Shown here: positions 1-4,615 of the stretch, in pieces | How the letters are laid out: each line of letters starts with the position of its first letter | Position numbering within the stretch: position 1 is the stretch's first letter | Source: Actinomycetota bacterium | GTDB taxonomy: Bacteria; Actinomycetota; Acidimicrobiia; Acidimicrobiales; JAHWLA01 | Assembly (NCBI GenBank): GCA_019347595.1 | Contig: JAHWLA010000045.1 | Span: 1-13,661 of the forward strand | Reading direction: 5' to 3' | DNA: 13,661 bases | Program-made: the position numbers and the translations under genes | Notes under the pieces: model-generated | What the model saw: the letters and a program-made list of their open reading frames with translations, nothing else | Told to the model about the DNA's origin: nothing | The model's database searches: none

Positions 1-336
1 CCGCTCACCGGGTGGCGGCTGTTCTCCACCGTGCGGGGCCCGACGCTTCCCGGATGGGAGGCCGTGGTCGTGGCCGACGACGGCAGCGAGGCGGCCGTCC
101 CGTTCGACCGCACGGGCCGGGGGTTCCGCGGCGCCCTGCACGTCCTCCAGGACTTCCCGCGGACGCCGCAGGCCCAGCGACAGGCGGTGTGCCGGACGTG
201 GGCATCGGCCGCGCGGCAGGTGGGCGTCGACGTGCGCGCCGTGCGGATCTACCGGACGGTGTCGACGGTGTCGCTGAAGACGAGCCCGCCGACGACCGTC
301 AAGGTCCGCCGGCTTCATACGGCGTGCTCACCGTGA
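1..336 (+). CDS. C-terminal part of an unrecognised protein upstream of the HTTM-like gene (5' partial)
   Basis: The frame is open from the first base of the window and ends at TGA 334-336, so at least 111 residues of a longer protein are present. The visible part begins PLTGWRLFSTVRG and is soluble in character, with alternating beta-like stretches (WEAVVVADDG, AAVPFD) and an Arg/Thr-rich end; no membrane segment or catalytic motif is seen. I do not recognise the family. The next gene's GTG start (333-335) overlaps this stop as GTGA, which indicates one operon and translational coupling with the HTTM-like membrane protein. A role as soluble or extracytoplasmic partner of that protein is inference only. 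The true start lies outside the window. Confidence 0.7.
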   Translation, partial: PLTGWRLFSTVRGPTLPGWEAVVVADDGSEAAVPFDRTGRGFRGALHVLQDFPRTPQAQRQAVCRTWASAARQVGVDVRAVRIYRTVSTVSLKTSPPTTVKVRRLHTACSP

Positions 337-1154
337 ACCGTCGATTCGAGATCGCGTCGCGTGGGCTGGTGGCCGTCGTCGCCCTGCGCGTGGCGCTGGG
401 TCCGTACCGGGCGTTGGCCGGGCAACCCGAGGAACTGTTCCGGCCGGTGTGGTTCCTGCGTCCGCTCGACGGCATGCCCCCGGTTGGCGTGTTCCTGGCG
501 GTCCAGGTCGTCGGCACGGCGGCTGCGCTGTATGCCGCGGTCGGTCGGCGCGGGCCCGGGCGGTGGGGCGCCTTCGTGGTGGGGTGGCTGGCGTTCCTGG
601 TGCTGGCCGGGCTCCGGTCGAGCCTGGGCAAGATCCTCCACAACGACGTGCTGCTGCTCCTGGCGGCCGTGCCGTTCGTGGTCACGCCGGACGGGGACGG
701 TGAGACGCGGTCTCGACAGGCCGTCCATGCAGCGATGGCCGTCGTGGCCGCCGCTTACTTCTTCGCCGGGTTGGCCAAGGTCCGCCACTCGGGTCTGGCC
801 TGGGTGACCGGCGACAACATGCGATACATCCTCACGTGGGGCGCTGTCGACGGGCGAGCGCACTTCGACGGGTGGGCGCTGTGGGTCGCCGACCGGGCGT
901 GGCTGTCGACGCTGTCGGCGGCAGGCATCCTCGGGCTGGAACTGGGGGCGCCAGTGGCGATCGGCGTGCGGGCGCTGCGGCCGGTGTTCGTCGGCGCGGC
1001 TGTCGGCCTGCACGTGGCCACGTGGTTCCTGCTCGGACTCGACTACTGGGCGTGGATCGCGACCGTCGTGGTCGTGCTCGTCGACTGGTCGCGCGTGAGG
1101 CCCTCGGCGGGCCGGGGCCGTGAGGCCGCCCCGCCGAGGGCTGCTACCGGATGA
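333..1154 (+). CDS. HTTM-like (vitamin K-dependent carboxylase-like) integral membrane protein
   Basis: A 273-residue polytopic membrane protein with about seven or eight hydrophobic segments. The segment around LGKILHNDVLLLLAAVPF and the later AAYFFAGLAKVRHSGLAW resemble the HTTM family, a horizontally transferred membrane domain related to vitamin K-dependent gamma-carboxylase; bacterial members are mostly uncharacterised. I chose the GTG at 333 because it overlaps the upstream stop (GTGA) and yields a short basic N-terminus (VNRRFEIASR) before the first helix; the frame is also open further upstream, but there it only shadows the preceding gene. The last ~20 codons hold a strong hairpin (1101-1140) and encode a low-complexity Arg/Pro/Ala tail. 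A DoxX-like membrane protein is the main alternative. Membrane location is sure, family moderately sure, substrate unknown. Confidence 0.72.
   Translation: MNRRFEIASRGLVAVVALRVALGPYRALAGQPEELFRPVWFLRPLDGMPPVGVFLAVQVVGTAAALYAAVGRRGPGRWGAFVVGWLAFLVLAGLRSSLGKILHNDVLLLLAAVPFVVTPDGDGETRSRQAVHAAMAVVAAAYFFAGLAKVRHSGLAWVTGDNMRYILTWGAVDGRAHFDGWALWVADRAWLSTLSAAGILGLELGAPVAIGVRALRPVFVGAAVGLHVATWFLLGLDYWAWIATVVVVLVDWSRVRPSAGRGREAAPPRAATG
1101..1140. terminator. GC-rich hairpin between convergent genes, inside the 3' end of the HTTM-like gene
   Basis: CCCTCGGCGGG (1101-1111) is perfectly complementary to CCCGCCGAGGG (1130-1140), and GGCC at 1116-1119 can pair further with GGCC at 1124-1127. It sits just before the HTTM-like stop (1152-1154) and the Hsp20 stop on the other strand (1174-1176), which are only 19 nt apart. 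There is no T-tract, so intrinsic termination is not proven. Position between convergent ends suggests a bidirectional terminator or mRNA 3'-end stabiliser. Confidence 0.5.
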
Positions 1155-1173
1155 CCGTGGCCGAGCCTGACGC

Positions 1174-1674
1174 TCAGGTCGCGGTGCCGACGAGGTCGGG
1201 CTCGCGTTCGCCGTTGTCGGACGACGTGCTCGCCGTCGCCTCGATGGCGTGCGACTGGCCGTCCGAGCGGCCAGAGCCCGCGCTGTTGGTGATCGCGACC
1301 TTGCGCGGCTTGGCCCTGTCGGCGACCGGGATCGTCACGGTGAGGACGCCGTTGTCGTAGGTCGCTTCGAGGTGGTCGGTGTCGAGGCTCTCGCCGAGGA
1401 AGAGCTGCCGGGTGAACGTGCCCTGCGGCCGCTCCGCGATGACGACCTCGTCGCCGTCCTGACGCTGCCACGAACGCTCCGCCTTGATGGTCAGGACATT
1501 CTTCTCCACCGTGAGGTCGACCGACGACGGATCGATGCCGGGCAGGTCGACGTGGACCAGAAACCGGTCACCGTGTCGGTAGGCGTCCATGGGGAGAACG
1601 GAGGACCACTGCCGACCGAGGGTCTGCGACGTCAGCCGGTCCAGCTCGCGGAAGGGATCGAAACGCATCAACAT
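1174..1674 (-). CDS. Hsp20 / alpha-crystallin family small heat-shock protein
   Basis: A 166-residue ATP-independent holdase chaperone, expected to form cytoplasmic oligomers that bind unfolding proteins. The N-terminus (MLMRFDPFRELDRL) is typical of bacterial small heat-shock proteins. The alpha-crystallin domain spans about residues 29-128, with FLVHVDLPGIDPSSVDLTVE, the VLTIKAER strand and the family signature ATYDNGVLTVTIPV, followed by an IXI-like KVAITNS. A Ser/acidic tail of about 35 residues makes it a little longer than the usual ~140-150. The start is fixed by a strong Shine-Dalgarno AAAGGAGG about 9 nt before ATG at 1674. It is divergent from the tRNA gene. I found no CIRCE or HAIR operator, so heat regulation cannot be assigned from sequence. 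Confidence 0.96.
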   Translation of the reverse strand: MLMRFDPFRELDRLTSQTLGRQWSSVLPMDAYRHGDRFLVHVDLPGIDPSSVDLTVEKNVLTIKAERSWQRQDGDEVVIAERPQGTFTRQLFLGESLDTDHLEATYDNGVLTVTIPVADRAKPRKVAITNSAGSGRSDGQSHAIEATASTSSDNGEREPDLVGTAT

Positions 1675-1782
1675 CGAGAGGTACCTCCTTTCGGTGGTTC
1701 CGATCGACTCTTCGTCTCAGCCCTATTCGACAACCGTCGGTCGTTCCGTATTCCCGGCCCGGTAGGCTTTTTCCACTGTCCC
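1675..1782. promoter_or_regulatory. Divergent promoter region between hsp20 and tRNA-Arg
   Basis: On the + strand a -10-like TAGGCT lies at 1763-1768, 14 nt before the mature tRNA 5' end, a reasonable position for the tRNA promoter; no good -35 is visible 16-18 nt upstream. On the - strand, the Shine-Dalgarno of hsp20 lies at about 1683-1690. A specific hsp20 promoter could not be settled. Confidence 0.4.
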
Positions 1783-1856
1783 GCCCCGGTAGCTCAGCTG
1801 GACAGAGCGGCTGACTTCTAATCAGCGGGCCGCAGGTTCGAGTCCTGCCCGGGGCG
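1783..1856 (+). tRNA. tRNA-Arg (anticodon TCT)
   Basis: A full cloverleaf can be drawn by hand. The acceptor stem is GCCCCGG (1783-1789) with CCGGGGC (1849-1855); the discriminator is G1856. The D stem is GCTC/GAGC. The anticodon stem GCTGA/TCAGC encloses loop CTTCTAA, with anticodon TCT at 1817-1819, reading AGA codons (and possibly AGG). The T stem is GCAGG/CCTGC around TTCGAGT. CCA is not encoded. The gene borders the toxin-antitoxin array, and its T-arm 10-mer CGCAGGTTCG (1831-1840) recurs inverted at 1882-1891 and 2665-2674. tRNA 3' ends are common integration sites, but no second copy of the full 3' end was found in the window. Confidence 0.97.
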
Positions 1857-1880
1857 CGACCCGACCAACGGGCGAAGAAT

Positions 1881-1903
1881 GCGAACCTGCGCCTGCCGGG
1901 CCG
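1881..1903 (+). repeat. 23-bp upstream element of the first toxin-antitoxin unit (copy a)
   Basis: The segment begins GCGAACCTGCG and matches 2664-2686 at about 19 of 23 positions. Its 10-mer CGAACCTGCG (1882-1891) is the exact reverse complement of the tRNA T-arm at 1831-1840. It lies 17 nt upstream of a -10-like TACGCT (1921-1926). Confidence 0.5.
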
Positions 1904-1920
1904 TCCTGACCGCCGATGGT

Positions 1921-1936
1921 TACGCTTGTCGTCGTG
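1921..1936 (+). promoter_or_regulatory. Leaderless-type promoter of the DUF433 antitoxin
   Basis: TACGCT at 1921-1926 fits the TANNNT -10 pattern, and the chosen GTG start follows after 7 nt, so transcription probably begins at or next to the start codon. No clear -35 is present. Confidence 0.45.
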
Positions 1937-2164
1937 GCCTTCGAGCGCATCACCGTCGACCCCAACCGGATGCGTGGACTGCCGTGCATCCGCGACACGC
2001 GCGTGACCGTGAGTGCAGTCCTCGGCCAGCTTGCCGCCGGGCGCACGGTTGACGAGCTGCTCCAGGAGTTCCCGTACCTCGAACGTGAGGATGTCCTGGC
2101 CGCCCTGGAATGGGCGGCGGCGGCAGCGCAGGATCGAGAACTCCCTCTCGCCGCGTCGGGGTGA
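1934..2164 (+). CDS. DUF433 family antitoxin
   Basis: A 76-residue protein with the DUF433 pattern: FERITVDPNRMRGLPCIRDT at the N-terminus, then VTVSAVLGQLAAGRTVDELL and LEREDVLAALEWAAAAAQ. DUF433 proteins are small winged-helix-like antitoxins, typically encoded just before a DUF5615 PIN-like toxin; this pair has that arrangement, with the toxin GTG (2161) overlapping this stop (GTGA). I prefer GTG 1934 to ATG 1916: it begins the conserved FERITVDP block directly, and a -10 box at 1921-1926 would lie inside a gene begun at 1916. The expected role is neutralising the toxin and probably binding its own promoter. It is the only intact gene of this unit. Confidence 0.88.
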   Translation: MAFERITVDPNRMRGLPCIRDTRVTVSAVLGQLAAGRTVDELLQEFPYLEREDVLAALEWAAAAAQDRELPLAASG

Positions 2165-2533
2165 GATTCGTCATCGACGCCAACCTGTCGCCCGTGGTCG
2201 CAGAAGGGCTTCGCGCCGGGGGCCACGACGCCGTACACGTTGCCGACGTCGGGCTTCTGACGGCGTCCGACGAGGTGATCCTCGCGGCGGGCCGCCGAGG
2301 ACGACCGCGTGATCGTGTCGGCTGACGCTGACTTCGCCGCGCTCCTCGCGCTGGGGCATCTCTCCAAGCCGTCGTTCATCCTGCTGCGCTCAGCAGACCA
2401 CCTCACTTCGAGCCAACAGGCCGACTTGCTGCTCGCCAACCTCTCGCCTGTGAGTGACGACCTTGAAGGCGGCGCGATCGTGACGTTCGCTCGCGGACGC
2501 CTCCGCGTTCGACGGCTGCCGATCGAGCCGTAG
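2161..2533 (+). pseudogene. DUF5615 PIN-like toxin, interrupted by a +1 frameshift
   Basis: Begins at GTG 2161, overlapping the antitoxin stop. The first part reads VRFVIDANLSPVVAEGLRAG and on to ASDEVILAA. The next conserved block, EDDRVIVSADADFAALLALG, lies in another frame. The frames rejoin if one G is removed from the GGG at 2289-2291, giving a 123-residue protein of normal length for DUF5615. The acidic residues expected of this PIN-like nuclease family are present (Asp6 in VIDAN; Asp in SADADF), so the product would look active if the frame were intact. As written, translation leaves frame after about residue 43 and stops at 2325. It is either a decayed toxin or a one-base sequence error in a short G run. 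Confidence 0.82.
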
Positions 2534-2538
2534 GTCAT

Positions 2539-2640
2539 CGGCGACCCCTCGCGCCGAACCTTGGCGTGACGGTCGCTGAGCACGAGCGGCGCACCCACGA
2601 TCAGAGGGTCATTGTTCGCATTGCGGAAAGCCGGCTGCGC
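2539..2640 (-). repeat. 102-bp toxin-antitoxin-terminal repeat, copy 1 (most diverged)
   Basis: Starts 5 nt after the DUF5615 stop. Read on the - strand, it is an open frame of 34 codons containing FRNANNDPLIVG and LSDRHAKVRREG. It aligns without gaps to copies 2 (3344-3445) and 3 (4057-4158), with RHAKVRREG identical in all three. Compared with copy 3, the four differences within the nine RHAKVRREG codons are all silent. The + strand reading is broken early by TGA, so only the - strand frame is conserved. The frame continues past the repeat on both sides, with no obvious gene limits. Function unknown. Confidence 0.7.
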
Positions 2641-2663
2641 AAACTGCTCTGGTCGCGAACAAC

Positions 2664-2686
2664 GCGAACCTGCGTCGGCCGGCCGG
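2664..2686 (+). repeat. 23-bp upstream element of the second toxin-antitoxin unit (copy b)
   Basis: Shares GCGAACCTGCG and about 19 of 23 positions with 1881-1903. It lies directly upstream of the -10 box of the MntA gene, where the first copy lies upstream of the DUF433 promoter. It may be an operator or part of a common unit boundary. Confidence 0.5.
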
Positions 2687-2701
2687 TAGCCTTGTTTTGT
2701 G
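2687..2701 (+). promoter_or_regulatory. Leaderless-type promoter of the MntA-like gene
   Basis: TAGCCT (2687-2692) followed after 6 nt by the GTG start (2699). No ribosome-binding site precedes the start, consistent with a leaderless transcript. No clear -35. Confidence 0.45.
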
Positions 2702-3016
2702 GCAATCGCCGATCCCGACCGTGCGACGCCGCCTCTTCGCACCGTGGTCGAGGCGAAGCGTGATGCGATTCAAGCGGCTGTGGCGCGTCATCACGGGCGA
2801 CGCGTCCGCCTCTTCGGGTCGGTCGCACGCGGCGAGGACCGCCCGGGGAGTGACGTCGACCTGTTGGTCGACTTCGACGCCGAGAGCTCGCTGTTCGACG
2901 TCATCCGTCTCACCCGCGAGCTGGAGGAGCTGCTCGGCCTCCCCGTCGACGTGGTCTCGACCGGGGGCTTGAAGGACCGAGACACTCGGATACTCGCCGA
3001 GGCCGTGGATCTGTGA
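2699..3016 (+). CDS. mntA: MntA-like minimal nucleotidyltransferase antitoxin
   Basis: A 105-residue minimal nucleotidyltransferase. The hallmark GSX10DXD motif is exact: Gly40-Ser41, ten residues, Asp52-Val-Asp54 (GSVARGEDRPGSDVDLLVDF), with a further acidic position in LLVDFD. In studied MntA/HepT pairs the antitoxin inactivates the HEPN toxin by AMPylating a Tyr in its RX4HXY motif. Here that toxin gene follows immediately, its GTG (3013) overlapping this stop (GTGA). The GTG start at 2699 is preceded by a -10-like TAGCCT and no Shine-Dalgarno. All key residues are present and the gene is intact. It is the second unit of the array and is followed, after HepT, by repeat copy 2. Confidence 0.9.
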   Translation: MAIADPDRATPPLRTVVEAKRDAIQAAVARHHGRRVRLFGSVARGEDRPGSDVDLLVDFDAESSLFDVIRLTRELEELLGLPVDVVSTGGLKDRDTRILAEAVDL

Positions 3017-3338
3017 GCAGGAGCGACGACGAGCGCGTCGCCGACATCCTCGAAGCGGCGGCCGAGCTTGGCGCCTTGGTCGCCCCGGGTCGCGAGGAGT
3101 GGGACGCAGATCGCACCCGGCCCTCGCGGTCGAGCGACTGCTGGAGATCATCGTCGAGGCCGCTCGTGCACTGAGCGACGAAGGCCGTACCCGCTACCCC
3201 GGCGTTCCGTGGCAGGACGTGGTCGGGCTTCGCACGGTCCTGGCGCACCATTACCACCGAGTCGACCCCAACCAGGTGTGGACGATTGCGACAACCGAGG
3301 TGCCGCGGCTCGTGCAACATCTCTCTCACGGAGCCTGA
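3013..3338 (+). pseudogene. hepT: HepT-like HEPN toxin, interrupted by a -1 frameshift
   Basis: Starts at GTG 3013 within the MntA stop and reads VSRSDDERVADILEAAAELG to DADRTRP. The rest of the domain continues in another frame as LAVERLLEIIVEAARALSDE to the TGA at 3336-3338. One missing C at the CCC of 3121-3123 explains the break; restored, the protein has 108 residues, the usual HepT size. The RX4HXY ribonuclease motif, which also carries the Tyr that MntA modifies, is present after the break: Arg74, His79 and Tyr81 in GLRTVLAHHYHRVD. As written the product would stop early without the active site. Whether this is decay or a base-calling error in a C run cannot be told from sequence. Confidence 0.85.
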
Positions 3339-3343
3339 CGCAC

Positions 3344-3445
3344 GCGGTAGCCCTCCCGCCGCACCTTGGCGTGCCGGGGAGCGAGCGAGATGACCGGCCC
3401 GTCGACCCGCGGCGCGTTGTTCGCGTTGTGGCAGGCCGACTGCGC
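3344..3445 (-). repeat. 102-bp toxin-antitoxin-terminal repeat, copy 2
   Basis: Begins 5 nt after the HepT stop. The - strand frame reads CHNANNAPRVDGPVISLAPR followed by HAKVRREGYR, with about 25 of 34 residues equal to copy 3 and nearly identical DNA over the second half. It ends at a - strand TGA (3326-3328) inside the HepT 3' end. Going upstream, the frame is closed by a stop at 3494-3496 with no ATG, GTG or TTG before the conserved block, so this copy has no ordinary start codon. It may be a fossil, part of a longer product elsewhere, or not translated. Confidence 0.75.
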
Positions 3446-3488
3446 CGAGTTCGTGAGGCGCGAACAATTCCGCCTCGGGATTGAGTGT

Positions 3489-3504
3489 GATAATCAGGCG
3501 CATG
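3489..3504 (+). promoter_or_regulatory. Leaderless-type promoter of the VapB remnant
   Basis: GATAAT (3489-3494, within TGATAAT), followed after 7 nt by ATG 3502. It has the same geometry as the promoters of the other two toxin-antitoxin units. No clear -35. Confidence 0.45.
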
Positions 3505-3728
3505 CCGAGGATGCAGGTGTCCTGCCGGATGCCCTCTACGAGCAATTGAAGGCCCGCGGCCTTCCCGCCTCCGAGCTGCTGCAGCAAGCCCTCGCAGCCG
3601 AGATCCGTCGCCAGGACTTGCTGGCGGAAACCGATCACTGCGTCGAGGCGCCGGCGCGCGAGGTCGGTCAACCGTCCGCGCGCGAGACGGCGCGAGCGCC
3701 TCGCGGCCCGCACCAGGCGCGCCGTCGC
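3502..3728 (+). pseudogene. VapB/CcdA-like ribbon-helix-helix antitoxin, frameshifted
   Basis: ATG 3502 gives MPRMQV and then leaves the antitoxin frame. The expected continuation, LPDALYEQLKARGLPASELL followed by QQALAAEIRRQDLLAETD, starts at 3522 in another frame. Only two bases (3520-3521) lie where one codon (probably Tyr or similar) is expected, so one base is missing. The pattern V-x-LPDxLYExLKxRGLxxSELLQ is typical of small ribbon-helix-helix antitoxins that repress their own promoter and bind a PIN toxin. After about residue 60 the frame runs without a stop into the PIN remnant, so the normal antitoxin end is lost; the 3' limit given is approximate. A frame beginning at TTG 3366 and covering all of this is open, but it starts inside repeat copy 2 and is unlikely to be the real gene. 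Confidence 0.7.
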
Positions 3729-4046
3729 ATGATCGTCGCCCTCCGGGAAGCAGGGCTCTGGCCACCTGTGGTCCCCTCGGTTGTTCTCGTGGAATCCCTG
3801 ACCGGTGACTCCGGCCGCGACGCGATTACGAACGGATTTCTCAAGACGTGCGATATCGACGAGTCCGTGCCGCTTGCATTGGCGAGGCGGGCGGCGCGAC
3901 TGCGAGCACAGGCGCGACGGCGATCCGCGGTCGACGCAATCGTCGTCGCCACGGCGGAACCGAACGGCGTGGTGCTGACCGGTGGCGTCGACGACCTCGT
4001 GGCATCGGCCGCGCACGCGTCCGGCGTGGCCGTCGAGCGCCCCTGA
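3729..4046 (+). pseudogene. PIN-domain (VapC-like) toxin remnant, N-terminally truncated
   Basis: Reads MIVALREAGLWPPVVPSVVL, then SGRDAITNGFLKTCDI, SAVDAIVVATAEPNGVVLTG and GVDDL to TGA 4044-4046. PIN ribonucleases use four acidic residues. The Glu of VLVES and the Asp of SAVDAIVVATA are present. The N-terminal Asp segment is absent, and the usual Asp after VLTG is Gly here (VLTGGVDDL). The sequence just upstream, in another frame (about 3694-3729), reads ERLAARTRRAVA and looks like the helix that would precede MIVAL, so a one-base loss near 3729 plus a deletion of the VapC start is likely. The remnant is fused in frame to the antitoxin remnant. Loss of two catalytic positions favours genuine decay over sequencing error for this gene. 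Confidence 0.72.
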
Positions 4047-4056
4047 GGGATCACCG

Positions 4057-4158
4057 CCGGTAGCCCTCCCGCCGCACCTTGGCGTGCCGGGGAGCGAGCC
4101 GGATCACCGGCCCGTCCACCAGCGGGGAGTTGTTCGGGTTGTGGGAGACCAACTGCAC
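4057..4158 (-). repeat. 102-bp toxin-antitoxin-terminal repeat, copy 3
   Basis: Lies 10 nt after the PIN remnant stop. The - strand frame reads SHNPNNSPLVDGPVIRLAPR then HAKVRREGYRR and ends at TGA (4051-4053). It is closest to copy 2. As in the other two cases, the element is placed at the 3' end of a toxin-antitoxin unit, with its frame pointing against the toxin-antitoxin genes. No terminal inverted repeats, transposase, or integron attC core boxes (GTTRRRY/RYYYAAC) were recognised. Confidence 0.75.
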
Positions 4159-4227
4159 AGCTACGAGGGACGCTTTCCGGACAACGGCGCCCGGTCTCTC
4201 GCTTGGAGACAACCGCATCGCCGCCAC

Positions 4228-4256
4228 TTGCCATCCATCGACGACCGGCATATCGT
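4228..4256 (+). promoter_or_regulatory. Promoter of the arsR-SRPBCC operon
   Basis: TTGCCA (4228-4233), a 17-nt spacer, then TATCGT (4251-4256); the ATG follows 8 nt later at 4265, so the mRNA is probably leaderless. It is the best -35/-10 pair in the window. The operator at 4256-4273 overlaps the last base of the -10 and the expected start point. Confidence 0.7.
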
Positions 4257-4273
4257 ACAACCAAATGGTTGTA
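4256..4273. promoter_or_regulatory. 18-bp palindromic operator for ArsR, overlapping the start codon
   Basis: TACAACCAAATGGTTGTA: two perfect 8-bp arms (TACAACCA/TGGTTGTA) around AA. The arsR ATG (4265-4267) lies inside the palindrome. ArsR-family repressors bind such imperfect or perfect 12-2-12 or shorter palindromes over their own promoters, so autorepression by blocking RNA polymerase is the natural reading. Binding itself is inferred. Confidence 0.75.
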
Positions 4274-4600
4274 GGACTGAGAAACGCGCCGCAGATCGAC
4301 CGGGTCTTCCATGCCCTGGCCGATGCGACGCGGCGTGACATCGTCCGCACCGTGCTCGTCCAGGAGCACTCTGTGTCCGCGCTCGCTCGGCGGTACCCGA
4401 TGAGCTTCGCAGCCGTGCAGAAGCACGTGGCCGTCCTCGAGGAGGCCGGGCTGGTGACCAAGCAGCGTCGAGGCCGGGAGTCGCTCGTCCGCGGCGACAT
4501 CGACCGGATGCGAGAGGCCCGGGATGCGCTGGACGCCCTCGAGCGAATGTGGCGCGACCGCGTCGCGCAGATGGACCGGATCCTCGCCGAGGATCCCTGA
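4265..4600 (+). CDS. ArsR-family winged-helix transcriptional repressor
   Basis: A 111-residue cytoplasmic regulator. The N-terminal IDRVFHALADATRRDIVRTV is the usual first helix pair, and SVSALARRYPMSFAAVQKHV with AVLEEAGLVTKQRRGRES forms the helix-turn-helix and beta-wing. There is no CXC metal-binding pair in the recognition helix region, so it is not a classic arsenic/metal sensor. It fits the common ArsR subtype paired with SRPBCC (AHSA1) genes. I chose ATG 4265 because the family begins here and the promoter/operator sits directly on it; the frame is open back to 4079 but that part is repeat copy 3. The SRPBCC gene follows after 15 nt with its own ribosome-binding site. Ligand unknown. 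Confidence 0.93.
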   Translation: MVVGLRNAPQIDRVFHALADATRRDIVRTVLVQEHSVSALARRYPMSFAAVQKHVAVLEEAGLVTKQRRGRESLVRGDIDRMREARDALDALERMWRDRVAQMDRILAEDP

Positions 4601-4615
4601 ACCCAGGAGCAAGCA

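Noticed and set aside
1731..1756. Possible SigR/SigH-type promoter (GGGAAT...GTTG) for hsp20 on the - strand
   Set aside because: The spacer is 15 nt, whereas about 18 is expected; two short motifs at the wrong distance are not enough.
1822..2742. - strand open frame through tRNA, DUF433, DUF5615 and repeat copy 1
   Set aside because: Its C-terminus (APRAGLEPAAR) is antisense tRNA, and most of it opposes recognised toxin-antitoxin genes. Only the repeat portion is of interest and is listed separately.
3366..3501. + strand reading of repeats 2 and 3 (TTG GCG TGC ...) as N-terminal extensions of the antitoxin and ArsR
   Set aside because: The same reading stops at once in copy 1 (TTG GCG TGA), and the true family starts, with promoters, lie downstream at 3502 and 4265.
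3344..4158. Repeat copies as integron attC sites
   Set aside because: Cassette-like placement fits, but no GTTRRRY/RYYYAAC core pair, no convincing inverted-repeat fold, and no integrase gene in the window.
1783..4158. A complete tRNA-borne integrative element with attL/attR
   Set aside because: No integrase and no second copy of the tRNA 3' end within the window; only a 10-mer recurs, inverted.
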